Source of the DNA: Carboxylicivirga litoralis
Lineage (GTDB): Bacteria; Bacteroidota; Bacteroidia; Bacteroidales; Marinilabiliaceae
Assembly (NCBI RefSeq): GCF_025499605.1
Contig: NZ_JAFMVC010000002.1
Coordinates: forward strand, 124,001-188,000
Direction of reading: 5' to 3'
DNA length: 64,000 nt
The position numbers and the translations under genes were made by a program. The notes below the pieces were generated by a model. That model was not told the DNA's origin. It made no database searches and worked only from the letters and a program-made list of their open reading frames with translations. Positions 25,048 to 33,846 of this stretch are shown here, piece after piece (the first letter of the stretch is position 1; the number at the start of each line of letters is the position of its first letter).

Positions 25048-25985
25048 AAAATGCATTAAGAAATATCGTTTTTGCCACTTTCTTGCTTGTTTCATTTATT
25101 CCACTTCAAGCACAGAAAGACATTGTAATGAGCCAATATATGCATAATCGTTATGCATTAAATACAGCTTTCGCTGGTAATCGAGAGGTATTGTCCGTAT
25201 ATGGAGGTTATCGTAAAAAGTGGGCTGGCATTGATGGTTCTCCTGGTTCAATGCTGTTTAGCATGCACTCGCCATTAAAAAAGGAAAACATTGCATTAGG
25301 GCTCGAAGTATTCAATCAGCAGTATGGTGTGAATAAGCAAACGGGCTTTATTGGTTCTTACACCTACCGTTTAAAAATGTCTGGTAACAGAAAGCTGGCG
25401 TTTAGTATTAATGGTGGTGGTAGTTTTTATAATTCTAACTGGAGCGAGGTTTCAACCTTTGATGGCAATGGCGGAGAAGGCGTGTTAGATAATGAGTTTG
25501 CTGCTAACGAATCGAATTTTGCGCCGGTTGTTGGTTTTGGTGCGGCAATGTATTCCAATAAGTATTTTGTTGGAGTATCTATACCAAACTCCTTTTATTA
25601 TAATCCATACGTTGAAGGCGGTTCTAATGAATTTGCTCTGGATAAAGCTGACTTCATAGCTACCGGAGGCTATCTCTTTACCTTGTCGAAAAAATGGCAT
25701 TTGCAACCGAGTTTTATGGCACGCTATAATGCCGAATTTAATTCATCAGTCGATATCAACGCAACTATTATTTACAATAACATGTTGTGGGTTGGTGGAG
25801 CTTACCGGACAACGAATGACTTTGTAGCCATGGTGGCTTACCAGGTAACACCGCAGTTAAGGTTTTCATACAGCCTTGACTACGCTACCGGCGATATTGG
25901 TAGTTATAATGATGGAACCCACGAAGTGGCTATTCAATTCGATTTTGGCTACAAAGTAAAAACACCCAATCCTAAATTCTTTTAA
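25044..25985 (+). CDS. PorP/SprF-family outer membrane protein
   Basis: A 313-residue predicted outer-membrane beta-barrel of the PorP/SprF family, members of which help secrete or anchor type-B T9SS cargo. The signal peptide ends near LQAQ (about residue 23); the mature start KDIVMSQYMHNRYALNTAFAGN carries the family's SQY...N..FAGN pattern, followed by amphipathic strands and a C-terminal aromatic (PNPKFF). It overlaps the cargo gene by 4 bp and is followed by the next gene after 9 bp. Confidence 0.9.
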   Translation: MKNALRNIVFATFLLVSFIPLQAQKDIVMSQYMHNRYALNTAFAGNREVLSVYGGYRKKWAGIDGSPGSMLFSMHSPLKKENIALGLEVFNQQYGVNKQTGFIGSYTYRLKMSGNRKLAFSINGGGSFYNSNWSEVSTFDGNGGEGVLDNEFAANESNFAPVVGFGAAMYSNKYFVGVSIPNSFYYNPYVEGGSNEFALDKADFIATGGYLFTLSKKWHLQPSFMARYNAEFNSSVDINATIIYNNMLWVGGAYRTTNDFVAMVAYQVTPQLRFSYSLDYATGDIGSYNDGTHEVAIQFDFGYKVKTPNPKFF

Positions 25986-25994
25986 ACCTGTTGT

Positions 25995-27371
25995 ATGCGT
26001 CAACTACTATTTATCGTCAGTATTATACTTTTAGGTAGTTATCAAATGATGACCGCTCAGGGCTTAAGTGTTGAAAAGCTACCGTTTTCAAAGAAACATG
26101 AGAATGAGAGGGCACCTTTAGTAAAAGATTCGCTGCTGTTTTTCAGTTCGGATAAAAATGTTAGAACCTTTAGTAAAGTTTTCAATTCGGAGGGTAATAA
26201 CCTCTATAATTTAATGATGGTTAATCAACGTCAGGATTCTAGTTGGACAAAAGTAGAACAGTATCTGCCTTCCTATTTCTCGAAATACGATTATAAATCA
26301 ATATGTTTTTTGCCGGACAGTAACGAGATCGTTTTTACACAGCTGCAAAACAAGGATAAAGGTGTTTATGGAATATACATTGCCAAAGGAAAAGGGGACA
26401 ATTATCGCCGGGAACGTATATTGCCTTTTAATTCTAGTCGATATAGTACTGCGCATCCAAGTATTTCTCCAGACGGCCGGTTTATGTTTTTTATATCCGA
26501 TATGGGGGGAGGTTATGGTCAGACCGATATATATGTTTCGGAGCGAACAGGAACAGAGTGGGGACCAGCACAAAATTTAGGTTCACAAGTAAATACTACT
26601 GGTGCAGAGAGGTTTCCATTCTATCACGAAAGTGGTAAACTTTATTTTGCCTCTGACAGTCTTGGCGGACAAGGTGGTTTTGATATATTTTATACTTATC
26701 GAACAGAAGACGGTTGGGCTAAGCCTGTTGCATTAGATGAGAAAATTAACACTGCGGCCAATGAATTTAGCTGTTACATCGATGCCAGTGAGCAGCACGG
26801 TTATTTTGCCTCCGACAGAGATGGTGATGATGATTTGTTTGAGTTCACATACCTTTTTCCGGTTTTTGGCCCTGGAACCAAGCAAAAAGAAAACACTTAT
26901 ACTTATCGTTTCTACGACAGGATGAATGGTAAAGGTGATGGGCCGCTAAAATATGTCTGGTATTTTGGTGATGGTAGCAAAGCAGAAGGAGATACTGTAA
27001 TTCATAAATATAAAGCTCCGGGAACCTACCACGTTCAATCTGTGCTAGTAGATACAATTGATAATGTTGAGCTATTTGTGCTTAACGATTTTCATCAGGA
27101 TGTTAAGAAAAAAATACAGGTTTATATTAATGTGCCGGATGAGGTGAAAGTAGGTGAATTACAAACGCTTGATGCCTTGGAGTCGAACCTTGGCGACTTT
27201 GAAGCCAATGGCTTTTATTGGGAATTACCCGATGGTACGAAACAAAAAGGTGAAACAATTCAGTATATTTTTCGAACAAAAGGGAAACACATTGTTAAAT
27301 GTGGTACTATTTCCAAACATGATCCGCATCAAAAGATGTGCACGTACAAAGAAATTAACGTAATCGAATAA
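25995..27371 (+). CDS. Exported PD40/PKD-domain protein
   Basis: 458 residues with a signal peptide (1-21, ending MMTAQG). Residues about 60-290 carry WD40-like PD40 repeats (HPSISPDGRFMFFISDM, YHESGKLYFASDSLGG, GYFASDRDGDDDLFE). A PKD domain follows (YVWYFGDGSKAEGD, HKYKAPGTYHVQS), then a second Ig-like domain (FYWELPDGTKQKGE, YIFRTKGKHIVKC). PD40 and PKD proteins are frequent partners of PorP/SprF and T9SS components. It is the third gene of the unit. Confidence 0.82.
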   Translation: MRQLLFIVSIILLGSYQMMTAQGLSVEKLPFSKKHENERAPLVKDSLLFFSSDKNVRTFSKVFNSEGNNLYNLMMVNQRQDSSWTKVEQYLPSYFSKYDYKSICFLPDSNEIVFTQLQNKDKGVYGIYIAKGKGDNYRRERILPFNSSRYSTAHPSISPDGRFMFFISDMGGGYGQTDIYVSERTGTEWGPAQNLGSQVNTTGAERFPFYHESGKLYFASDSLGGQGGFDIFYTYRTEDGWAKPVALDEKINTAANEFSCYIDASEQHGYFASDRDGDDDLFEFTYLFPVFGPGTKQKENTYTYRFYDRMNGKGDGPLKYVWYFGDGSKAEGDTVIHKYKAPGTYHVQSVLVDTIDNVELFVLNDFHQDVKKKIQVYINVPDEVKVGELQTLDALESNLGDFEANGFYWELPDGTKQKGETIQYIFRTKGKHIVKCGTISKHDPHQKMCTYKEINVIE

Positions 27372-27373
27372 TT

Positions 27374-28342
27374 ATGTCCAAACTACTCAAGCTATCATTT
27401 ATTTTATTGTTGGTCGGAACCCTGGCAGAAGCACAGCCGGTTCCTGGTGGAGATGAAAACATCCCTAACCTGATAACTTTTGGTGCCGATGCCGAAACTT
27501 CGTGGGGAGATGCCAGCTTTTGTCAAATCATCTTTTTTACCGTTCCGGAAAACCACACAGCACCAATTTACATTAAAGTGTTTGACCCAAATTGTGGCGG
27601 AGAAAATGATGAACAACAAGGTGAATGGGATACATACACTTCATTCAGCATATATGGTGGACAAGGAAGTTGCTCTAGCGAAGATGCAAAGAAATTGAAT
27701 TTAGATGGCAACTATGACGAAGGAACATTGCTGGCATCTAAAACATTCGGTTTCGATAGTGAGTATGAACAAAAATGGTATACTTTCGGTCCGATAAATC
27801 CATCAGAAGGAGAGTACCTGCCTGAAGAAGGAGGGCATGTTTTTAAGGTGATTGTTGAAGGTGTAGAAGGTGATGATGGAAACATGTACCAGCTGTTTAT
27901 GAGTACCAAGAAAGAAGCGCAGGATGAAGTAGAAGGTGGTTACGCTTTCTATTATAAATATACGGTTCGTCTGCACGATAATCCAGGTGAGATTTCTCAC
28001 ATTTATCCATATGTTAACGATTCAAGTATTGTTTCTATCAAGCAAACCAACTTTGACTGGGATAATGATGGACGTATTATCGTGCGTTCGGTGGCGACTG
28101 CATACAGCCCAATGAAAATTTCGGGTGATGACGAGTGGGCATCAAGTATGTATAACATCAAACCGGAAGAATACAATACTTCACTGGATATTCAGATGCA
28201 TAAAAATCGAACCGGAGACTATCGCAATAACAATGTAGTGATATACTTCGAGAACCAATATGGCGAGTTACTTAAATCATACAGTGTGCCAATTGGTGGT
28301 GTGCCTAAATATAAAGGTAATCCGGGAGCGGAAGAGCTGTAA
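27374..28342 (+). CDS. Exported protein of unknown function
   Basis: 322 residues with a clear signal peptide (hydrophobic 4-17, GTLAEAQP near 16-23). The mature part is beta-rich and acidic, with the segments WGDASFCQIIFFTVPE, GGQGSCSSEDAKK and DDEWASSMYNIKPEEY. I do not recognise the family. It starts 2 bp after the PD40/PKD gene, so it belongs to the same transcript and is probably a periplasmic or surface component of the same machine. Confidence 0.75.
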   Translation: MSKLLKLSFILLLVGTLAEAQPVPGGDENIPNLITFGADAETSWGDASFCQIIFFTVPENHTAPIYIKVFDPNCGGENDEQQGEWDTYTSFSIYGGQGSCSSEDAKKLNLDGNYDEGTLLASKTFGFDSEYEQKWYTFGPINPSEGEYLPEEGGHVFKVIVEGVEGDDGNMYQLFMSTKKEAQDEVEGGYAFYYKYTVRLHDNPGEISHIYPYVNDSSIVSIKQTNFDWDNDGRIIVRSVATAYSPMKISGDDEWASSMYNIKPEEYNTSLDIQMHKNRTGDYRNNNVVIYFENQYGELLKSYSVPIGGVPKYKGNPGAEEL

Positions 28343-28394
28343 TGTTGGATGTGTCTTTACGAGGTGAACTTTTATTAGGGGAAAAATCTGAAAA

Positions 28395-31300
28395 ATGAAA
28401 AAGAATCTATCATATTGGCTATTGATACTTCTAATAGTCATTCCTGGAGTTTTGCAGGGCCAGTCGTTCGACTTTAAAATATACAATACATCTGAAGGCC
28501 TGGCCGATAATGATATTATTGCTTTGGCCCAGGATAAGTATGACTATGTGTGGATGGCTACAGACGAAGGGTTGATACGCTACGATGGAATAGAGTATAA
28601 TGTTTATACCACAGCTGATTCATTGGCACATAATTATATCAATTGCCTATTTTTCGATAAAATGGATCGCTTGTGGATTGGCCATAAAAATGGCCTTATC
28701 TCCTATATGGAAAATGACCAGTTTTATAAGGTTGCAGTTGAGGGCGCTTCCCAGTTAATTTCAGATATAAACCAAGATGCACATAGAAATATCTGGGCCA
28801 TTGACCAAAAACGTGGGCTGATAAAGATTTCGCCGGATGGGGTGGTAACCACTTTTTTCGATCGTAAAAAATTTGGAAGAAAAAGCTATACTGCATTACA
28901 TGTTCTTTCTCCAACACGTATGCTTATAGGAACAGCTAAACGCGGTTTGTTTGTATTTGAGTTTGATGATGACTACAAGGATGCAACAGTTACCAAAATT
29001 GCTGATATCCCTAATGTTTGGATTAACACAATTGTAAAGAGTAAAAAAGAAAACAAATATTGGATTGGAACTCGAGGTAAAGGTTTCTATTCGTATTACG
29101 AAACGGAAGATAATAAAGGCGTTAGTCATATATCAGATAACAACTTATGCCAAAAATTTAATATAGAGGCGGAAGAGATAACCGATATTTATGAAGAGGC
29201 TGAAGGGCATTTGTTGGTGTCAACCGTTGGAAGTGGTGTTGTTCGTTTGGTCTACGATCCTGCCCAAGGCATTTTTAATGATTCATTTAAATACTCAAGT
29301 CATAATGGTTTGAGTAATAATGATGTGCAGGATATCTTGTGCGACCGTGAAGGTAACTATTGGTTTGGTACCAAAGGAGGAGGTGTTTCATTACTGGTTA
29401 ATCAGTATTTTGTGTTTTACAACCTCGATGAAATCGGGTTTCATTATAAAGCGCGTTCTGTGCTTAAAGATGGAGAACAATTGTGGGTTGGTCTTGACCG
29501 AGGTTTAATTCTAACTGATCCAATGTGCTTCGATGTGCGTTATTTTGATGCACAGTATGGGGGAATTCCAAATGATGAGATAGTTGATATATACAAATCT
29601 AACGATGGCACTATTTGGATTGCATCGGCCAATAGTGGCTTGTATTATAAATCGAAAAATGCGCAGTCGTTTAAAAAGCGAACGTATTTTAACGATCAAT
29701 TGGCGTTAAAAATTAATGGTATTTCTGGTTATGAGCACTATTTATTGCTGGCGACGCAACGTGGATTAGTTATTATTAATTTGAAAACCAGTCATATAAA
29801 AAACTACGAAATCAAAGATGGCTTGTCGCATAACAATATCAATTTTGTGTATGTCGATTCTAAAAACAACATTTGGGTAGGGCCAAAAGATGGTGGTTTA
29901 TGCAAAATAAATCCGAATCTTAACCGTATTGAGCGTCATCCGGTTAAAGAAAATGTGGCGGTTGATGTAACAGGTATGAGCGAGGATAAAGATGGCCAAT
30001 TGTGGATTAGTACCAAGGGAGAAGGTGTTATCTGCTATAGCAATGATGCGATTAAAAAGCAGATTACAACCACCGACGGCTTGAAAAAGGACTTTTGCTA
30101 TGGTATTTATAGAGATATTAAAAACCGTCTTTGGGTATGTCATGACGGTGGTTTATCGCGAATAGAAATTGAGAGCACCAAATCGACAAAAGAAGATTTC
30201 GTTAAGGCTTATGGACATAATGAAGAATTAGGTGATGAATTCTTTCAGGTTAGAACTGACGATGTTGGCGGGGTATGGTTTGTATCAAACAAAGGTGTTG
30301 TTAATTATTTACCCGAAAATGATCGCTTGAATAATGTTGCTCCAATTTTAAATATCACCGGTATTTTTATCAATGACGAAGAAGTAGAGGTAAGCAATAA
30401 ACTCGACTTAAAATTTCCATATGGTAAAAACTCATATAAATTTAAAGTCGATTTTAGAGCAATTAGTTTCAAAAATCCAGAAGGAGTGACCTATCAGGTG
30501 AAGATTGAGAAGGAAGGCGATGACGAAGCTGGTAAGTGGGCTAATCTGGGAAATGTAAGTCATAAAGAAATTGATTACCTGGCTTATGGAACCTATAAAA
30601 TTAAAATTCGAGCCTTTAACTCCGATGGAAAAGAAACAAGTTTGTTGCGTACCATCAATGTTAATATTGCCGCTCCGTTTTGGTCTGCCTGGTGGTTCTA
30701 TGTGCTTCTTATTTGTTTTGTAATTTTGGCATTCCTTGTTTTAATAAAATATCGCGAACGGGCTCTCATAAGGCAAAAACAAAAGCTTCAGAAGGAAGTT
30801 GCTTCACAAACGGTTGTGTTGCGTGAGCAAAAGGCTGAAATTGAACGTAAAAACAGAGATATAACAGATAGTATTAACTACGCGAAAAAAATACAGTCTT
30901 CTATTTTACCGTCAATGGACGACTTGATGACGATTTTCCCTGAGTCCTTCGTGTATTTCTTGCCTCGTGACATTGTAAGTGGTGATTTTTACTGGTTTAA
31001 CCGTTCTAAAGATTACTTTATAGCCTGTTGTGCTGATTGTACAGGTCACGGTGTTCCTGGTGCTTTTATGTCGATGATAGGAACAACCATACTGAATGAT
31101 ATCTTCCGTATCCCCGAAATCGATTCTCCGGCTGCCATGCTCGAGCGTTTGGATGAAGAAGTGAAAAAGCTACTTCAGAAGACAGAAGGCAATGAGAGTA
31201 TGGACGGAATGGACATATCAATTGTTGAAGTTCATATACCAACACGGCGAATTCGTTTGGCATCGGCCAAGCGCCCTGTATACCTTATTATAAACGATGA

Positions 31301-31610
31301 AATGACTGTCTATAAAGGCAGCAGAAGAAGCATTGGCGATAACTATGAAGAGCAATTAAGCCCATATGTCAATGTGGAATATAGCTGTCAGAATGGTGAT
31401 CAGATTTATATGTTCTCCGATGGCTATCCTGATCAGTTTGGAGGACCTTTGGGTAAAAAGTTCATGAAAGTTGGTGTTCAAAATATGATTGGTGAAATCT
31501 ACGATAAAACCGGAGAACAGCAGCTAAATCATGTGAAAGAGAATTTTGAGAATTGGCTCGGAGATGTGGAACAGATAGATGATGTTTTGTTTATGGGAAT
31601 AAAGCTATAA
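28395..31610 (+). CDS. Reg_prop sensor with SpoIIE-type protein phosphatase
   Basis: A 1071-residue membrane sensor. Signal/first segment 1-22; about ten Reg_prop beta-propeller repeats from 30 to about 640 (YVWMATDEGLIRYDG, LWIGHKNGLISY, YWFGTKGGGVSLL, LWISTKGEGVICY); a Y_Y_Y domain (NSYKFKVDFRAISF) ; a membrane segment near 765-790 (WWFYVLLICFVILAFLVLI); a coiled coil; and a C-terminal PP2C/SpoIIE domain from about 830 (ILPSMDDL, RDIVSGDFYWF, ADCTGHGVPGAFMS). So a periplasmic signal would control a cytoplasmic serine/threonine phosphatase, probably acting on an anti-anti-sigma-like partner not found here. The last gene of the T9SS unit, after a 52-bp gap, and followed by a terminator. Confidence 0.9.
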   Translation: MKKNLSYWLLILLIVIPGVLQGQSFDFKIYNTSEGLADNDIIALAQDKYDYVWMATDEGLIRYDGIEYNVYTTADSLAHNYINCLFFDKMDRLWIGHKNGLISYMENDQFYKVAVEGASQLISDINQDAHRNIWAIDQKRGLIKISPDGVVTTFFDRKKFGRKSYTALHVLSPTRMLIGTAKRGLFVFEFDDDYKDATVTKIADIPNVWINTIVKSKKENKYWIGTRGKGFYSYYETEDNKGVSHISDNNLCQKFNIEAEEITDIYEEAEGHLLVSTVGSGVVRLVYDPAQGIFNDSFKYSSHNGLSNNDVQDILCDREGNYWFGTKGGGVSLLVNQYFVFYNLDEIGFHYKARSVLKDGEQLWVGLDRGLILTDPMCFDVRYFDAQYGGIPNDEIVDIYKSNDGTIWIASANSGLYYKSKNAQSFKKRTYFNDQLALKINGISGYEHYLLLATQRGLVIINLKTSHIKNYEIKDGLSHNNINFVYVDSKNNIWVGPKDGGLCKINPNLNRIERHPVKENVAVDVTGMSEDKDGQLWISTKGEGVICYSNDAIKKQITTTDGLKKDFCYGIYRDIKNRLWVCHDGGLSRIEIESTKSTKEDFVKAYGHNEELGDEFFQVRTDDVGGVWFVSNKGVVNYLPENDRLNNVAPILNITGIFINDEEVEVSNKLDLKFPYGKNSYKFKVDFRAISFKNPEGVTYQVKIEKEGDDEAGKWANLGNVSHKEIDYLAYGTYKIKIRAFNSDGKETSLLRTINVNIAAPFWSAWWFYVLLICFVILAFLVLIKYRERALIRQKQKLQKEVASQTVVLREQKAEIERKNRDITDSINYAKKIQSSILPSMDDLMTIFPESFVYFLPRDIVSGDFYWFNRSKDYFIACCADCTGHGVPGAFMSMIGTTILNDIFRIPEIDSPAAMLERLDEEVKKLLQKTEGNESMDGMDISIVEVHIPTRRIRLASAKRPVYLIINDEMTVYKGSRRSIGDNYEEQLSPYVNVEYSCQNGDQIYMFSDGYPDQFGGPLGKKFMKVGVQNMIGEIYDKTGEQQLNHVKENFENWLGDVEQIDDVLFMGIKL

Positions 31611-31636
31611 TAATATTACGATAAATAACGTAAATA

Positions 31637-31666
31637 AAAGCTGCTCAGTGTGATGCAGCTTTTTTT
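31637..31666 (+). terminator. Terminator of the T9SS-linked unit
   Basis: AAAGCTGC (31637-31644) and GCAGCTTT (31655-31662) pair over 8 bp with a 10-nt loop, followed by TTTT. Confidence 0.85.
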
Positions 31667-31747
31667 GTGCCTTATAAGTGCCTGAAAGTGTTACGTTTTG
31701 ACATTTTTGCTATTAACTAGTAAAAGAACTTAAAACCAAGCATAGCA

Positions 31748-32095
31748 ATGAAGCACATGATTTTAGATAAGCTTGTTCAAAAAGCATCTGTTGTATGGAG
31801 TGATATTGAATCCGAAAAAGAAATGAAAGTGAGAACGCTTAATTCAGTAAAAAAGCGCCTTGAAGATATAGCCAGCCCACAAGAAGAAAACGACGTTAAA
31901 ATTGAAATTGTAAGACAAACCTGTCATCGTCTAAGAGAACTTTATCCATCATATGCTAAGGCAATTGACGAAATCATTAAGCCTTTTGAGCATCATCTGA
32001 AATTTGATAATCTAGCGATTCTCCCATTTAAACAAATTGATGCGCTCACCTTCCGTATTTTTATGAATCAGAATATGATGGGTTTTGTTAGCTAA
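31748..32095 (+). CDS. Small helical protein of unknown function
   Basis: 115 residues, charged and mostly helical by eye, with no signal peptide or membrane segment. Notable stretches are KLVQKASVVWSDIESEKEM and CHRLRELYPSYAKAIDEI. It stands alone between two terminator-like structures. I do not recognise it; the length and the codon usage suggest a real gene. Confidence 0.55.
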   Translation: MKHMILDKLVQKASVVWSDIESEKEMKVRTLNSVKKRLEDIASPQEENDVKIEIVRQTCHRLRELYPSYAKAIDEIIKPFEHHLKFDNLAILPFKQIDALTFRIFMNQNMMGFVS

Positions 32096-32122
32096 ATAGC
32101 TGGTAGATTTAATTGCCTAACT

Positions 32123-32153
32123 AAAAAAGGGTCTCCTAATAATAGGAAACCCT
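32123..32153 (-). terminator. Minus-strand terminator without an assigned gene
   Basis: AGGGTCTCCT (32128-32137) and AGGAAACCCT (32144-32153) pair at 9 of 10 positions with a 6-nt loop. On the minus strand six T follow (32128-32123). No minus-strand gene lies immediately upstream. Confidence 0.6.
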
Positions 32154-32277
32154 CAGTTGGTTAATTGTTTAAGGGTTAAAATGGGATTCCATCTTAACGT
32201 ATCAGACTAATAAATTTACGTGTCAAAAAAAATGGGCTGTGGAATATCCTAGTATTTGCTTAAACCTTTAGTATATT

Positions 32278-32397
32278 ATGAAAGAAAATAAAACCACAGC
32301 CCTTTCTAAACCCATGAGAAACTATTCACTTACGCCAATAGCTAAATACGCTTTCGCATTCATTTATTATAGACACTTAATAGGACAAATGGGGTGA
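32278..32397 (+). CDS. Possible 39-residue small protein
   Basis: ATG at 32278 to TGA at 32395-32397. The peptide begins MKENKTTALSKPMRNYS, continues with a mostly aromatic/hydrophobic segment (YAFAFIYY) and ends RHLIGQMG. It lies inside the 32234-32302 inverted repeat, which would place its start codon in the loop. There is no Shine-Dalgarno site, and -7-like TAGTATTTG (32250-32258) has one extra base. It could be real or a chance frame. Confidence 0.3.
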   Translation: MKENKTTALSKPMRNYSLTPIAKYAFAFIYYRHLIGQMG

Positions 32398-32466
32398 CAA
32401 TTAGGTGTATTTTTTTTAAATTATTTTCAAAATACTGTCTAATTGCTAGAATTACAGGATGCTGTG

Positions 32467-32501
32467 TTGCTTATAAATTGTAATTATTTGTTTTAAATTT
32501 G
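32467..32501 (+). promoter_or_regulatory. hydF promoter
   Basis: TAAATTTG at 32494-32501 is an exact -7 match; the best -33 is TTG at 32467-32469, 24 nt upstream, a little far. It overlaps the TTG (32499) that begins the longest hydF frame, supporting the ATG at 32523. Confidence 0.5.
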
Positions 32502-32522
32502 TATCTCAATAAACGATTTGGG

Positions 32523-33746
32523 ATGGGTAGAGAAAGAACACCGCATATTGGACTTTTTGGAAGGCGTAATAATGGCAAGAGCTCTATTATTAATCGATTG
32601 GCAAATCAGGACATTGCCATCGTATCGGATTACGCCGGAACAACAACTGACCCTGTTAAGAAATCATTTGAAATTACTGGCTTTGGTCCTGTTATATTGA
32701 TTGATACAGCGGGAATTGACGATGTAGGTGAATTGGGCGAAAAGCGTATTAAAAAGACATTAAATACTATTAAACTGGTAGACTTAGCTATTCTTGTTAT
32801 TGTTGATAATAACTGGGGCAAAGAAGAGAAAGCTCTCGCTCAAAAGTTTAAAGAGCAGGATACACCTTTTATTGTTATTCATAATAAAACGGATGTCGCT
32901 CATTTAAATTCAGAAATAACAAAAATCTGTAGTCAGGCAGGTAGTTCGGCCGTACTTCCTTATAATTGCATTGATGGTGACACTGAAGCCATAATATTAG
33001 CTATTCGGAAAGCGATACCTGAATCTGCATATACAACACCATCTCTCGTTGGTGATTTAATAAAGTACGGCGACATTGTCTTGTTAATAACACCCATTGA
33101 TATTGAAGCACCTGAAGGACGGTTAATTTTGCCTCAAATACAAGCTATTCGCGATATTCTGGATAATGATGCCATATGTATTGTGCTCAAGGAGCGGGAG
33201 GTGGATGCATTTTTGAAGAAGACACAAATTAAACCGGCGCTCGCTATCACCGATAGTCAGATATTTTTAAAGGCCGATGCATCTATTCCAAAAGATATTC
33301 CTCTAACGAGCTTTAGTATTTTGTTGGCTCATTTCAAAGGCGATTTTGAAAATTACCTGAAAGGAACAGCGCATATTGATAAGTTAAAGGATGGAGATCG
33401 TGTCTTAATGCTGGAGTCGTGTTCGCACCATGTGGCTTGTGATGATATAGGACGTGTAAAAATTCCACGATGGATTGCAACTTATACAGGACGTAAACTA
33501 GCGTTTGACGTAGTAGCAGGACTGGATAAAATAGAACGCCCTATAGATGATTATGCATTAGTTATTCAATGTGGCGGATGTATGATAACCAGGAAGCAGT
33601 TGTTCAATCGTTTGGCACCAGCTAAAGCTAAACAAGTGGCTATCACTAATTATGGCATGGCAATTGCTTATGTGCAGGGCATCTATTCGAGGGCTATCAA
33701 GCCGTTTGTAATAGAGCAAAGTACCAATTCGCTAGATTATTTATAG
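32523..33746 (+). CDS. hydF: [FeFe]-hydrogenase maturation GTPase HydF
   Basis: Scaffold and GTPase that carries the 2Fe precursor of the H-cluster to HydA. At 407 residues it has an N-terminal G domain (P-loop GRRNNGKSS at 13-21, TTTDPVKK, LIDTAGIDD) and the C-terminal cluster-binding domain with C-x-H (CSHH, Cys300 and His302) and C-x-x-C (CGGC, Cys350 and Cys353), spaced 47 residues after His302, within the HydF pattern C-x-H-x(46-53)-C-x-x-C. I use the ATG at 32523. HydE and HydG are not in the window; an aspartase-like gene lies at 38652-40094. Its presence implies an [FeFe] hydrogenase elsewhere. Confidence 0.95.
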   Translation: MGRERTPHIGLFGRRNNGKSSIINRLANQDIAIVSDYAGTTTDPVKKSFEITGFGPVILIDTAGIDDVGELGEKRIKKTLNTIKLVDLAILVIVDNNWGKEEKALAQKFKEQDTPFIVIHNKTDVAHLNSEITKICSQAGSSAVLPYNCIDGDTEAIILAIRKAIPESAYTTPSLVGDLIKYGDIVLLITPIDIEAPEGRLILPQIQAIRDILDNDAICIVLKEREVDAFLKKTQIKPALAITDSQIFLKADASIPKDIPLTSFSILLAHFKGDFENYLKGTAHIDKLKDGDRVLMLESCSHHVACDDIGRVKIPRWIATYTGRKLAFDVVAGLDKIERPIDDYALVIQCGGCMITRKQLFNRLAPAKAKQVAITNYGMAIAYVQGIYSRAIKPFVIEQSTNSLDYL

Positions 33747-33760
33747 ACTTAGTTCTGAAC

Positions 33761-33796
33761 TTTTGGCACCTGAAACAAGTATTAGTTGTGCCAAAA
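33761..33796. promoter_or_regulatory. Inverted repeat TTTTGGCAC-N18-GTGCCAAAA
   Basis: Perfect 9-bp arms (33761-33769 and 33788-33796) separated by 18 nt. The right arm overlaps the -33 element of the next promoter (TTG at 33786-33788), so the sequence is placed to act as an operator for the acyl ligase gene. There is no T-run on either strand to suggest a terminator. Confidence 0.5.
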
Positions 33797-33816
33797 CAAT
33801 TAAAAATGTAGGTTTG
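33786..33816 (+). promoter_or_regulatory. Promoter of the fused acyl ligase gene
   Basis: TTG (33786-33788) and TAGGTTTG (33809-33816) are spaced 20 nt. The leader contains AAAGGAG (33834-33840), 6 nt before the ATG at 33847. Confidence 0.7.
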
Positions 33817-33846
33817 TCAGATTGAAACAACGCAAAGGAGTAGAAT

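Larger units (their letters stand above)
32096..32493. other. Structured intergenic region upstream of hydF
   Basis: About 400 bp with unusual secondary structure. One hairpin (32128-32153) points its T-run to the minus strand. GGGCTGTGG (32234-32242) and CCACAGCCC (32294-32302) are perfect 9-bp inverted arms 51 nt apart, also followed on the minus strand by eight T. A 39-codon frame lies at 32278-32397. The minus strand therefore has two terminators in a row but no annotated gene, which would fit a minus-strand small RNA. Confidence 0.45.

Noticed and set aside
33747-33846. Sigma-54 promoter (TGGCAC) before the acyl ligase
   Set aside because: TGGCAC is present as part of the inverted repeat, but TTGC is not at the required distance on either strand, and a good TAnnTTTG promoter explains the gene.
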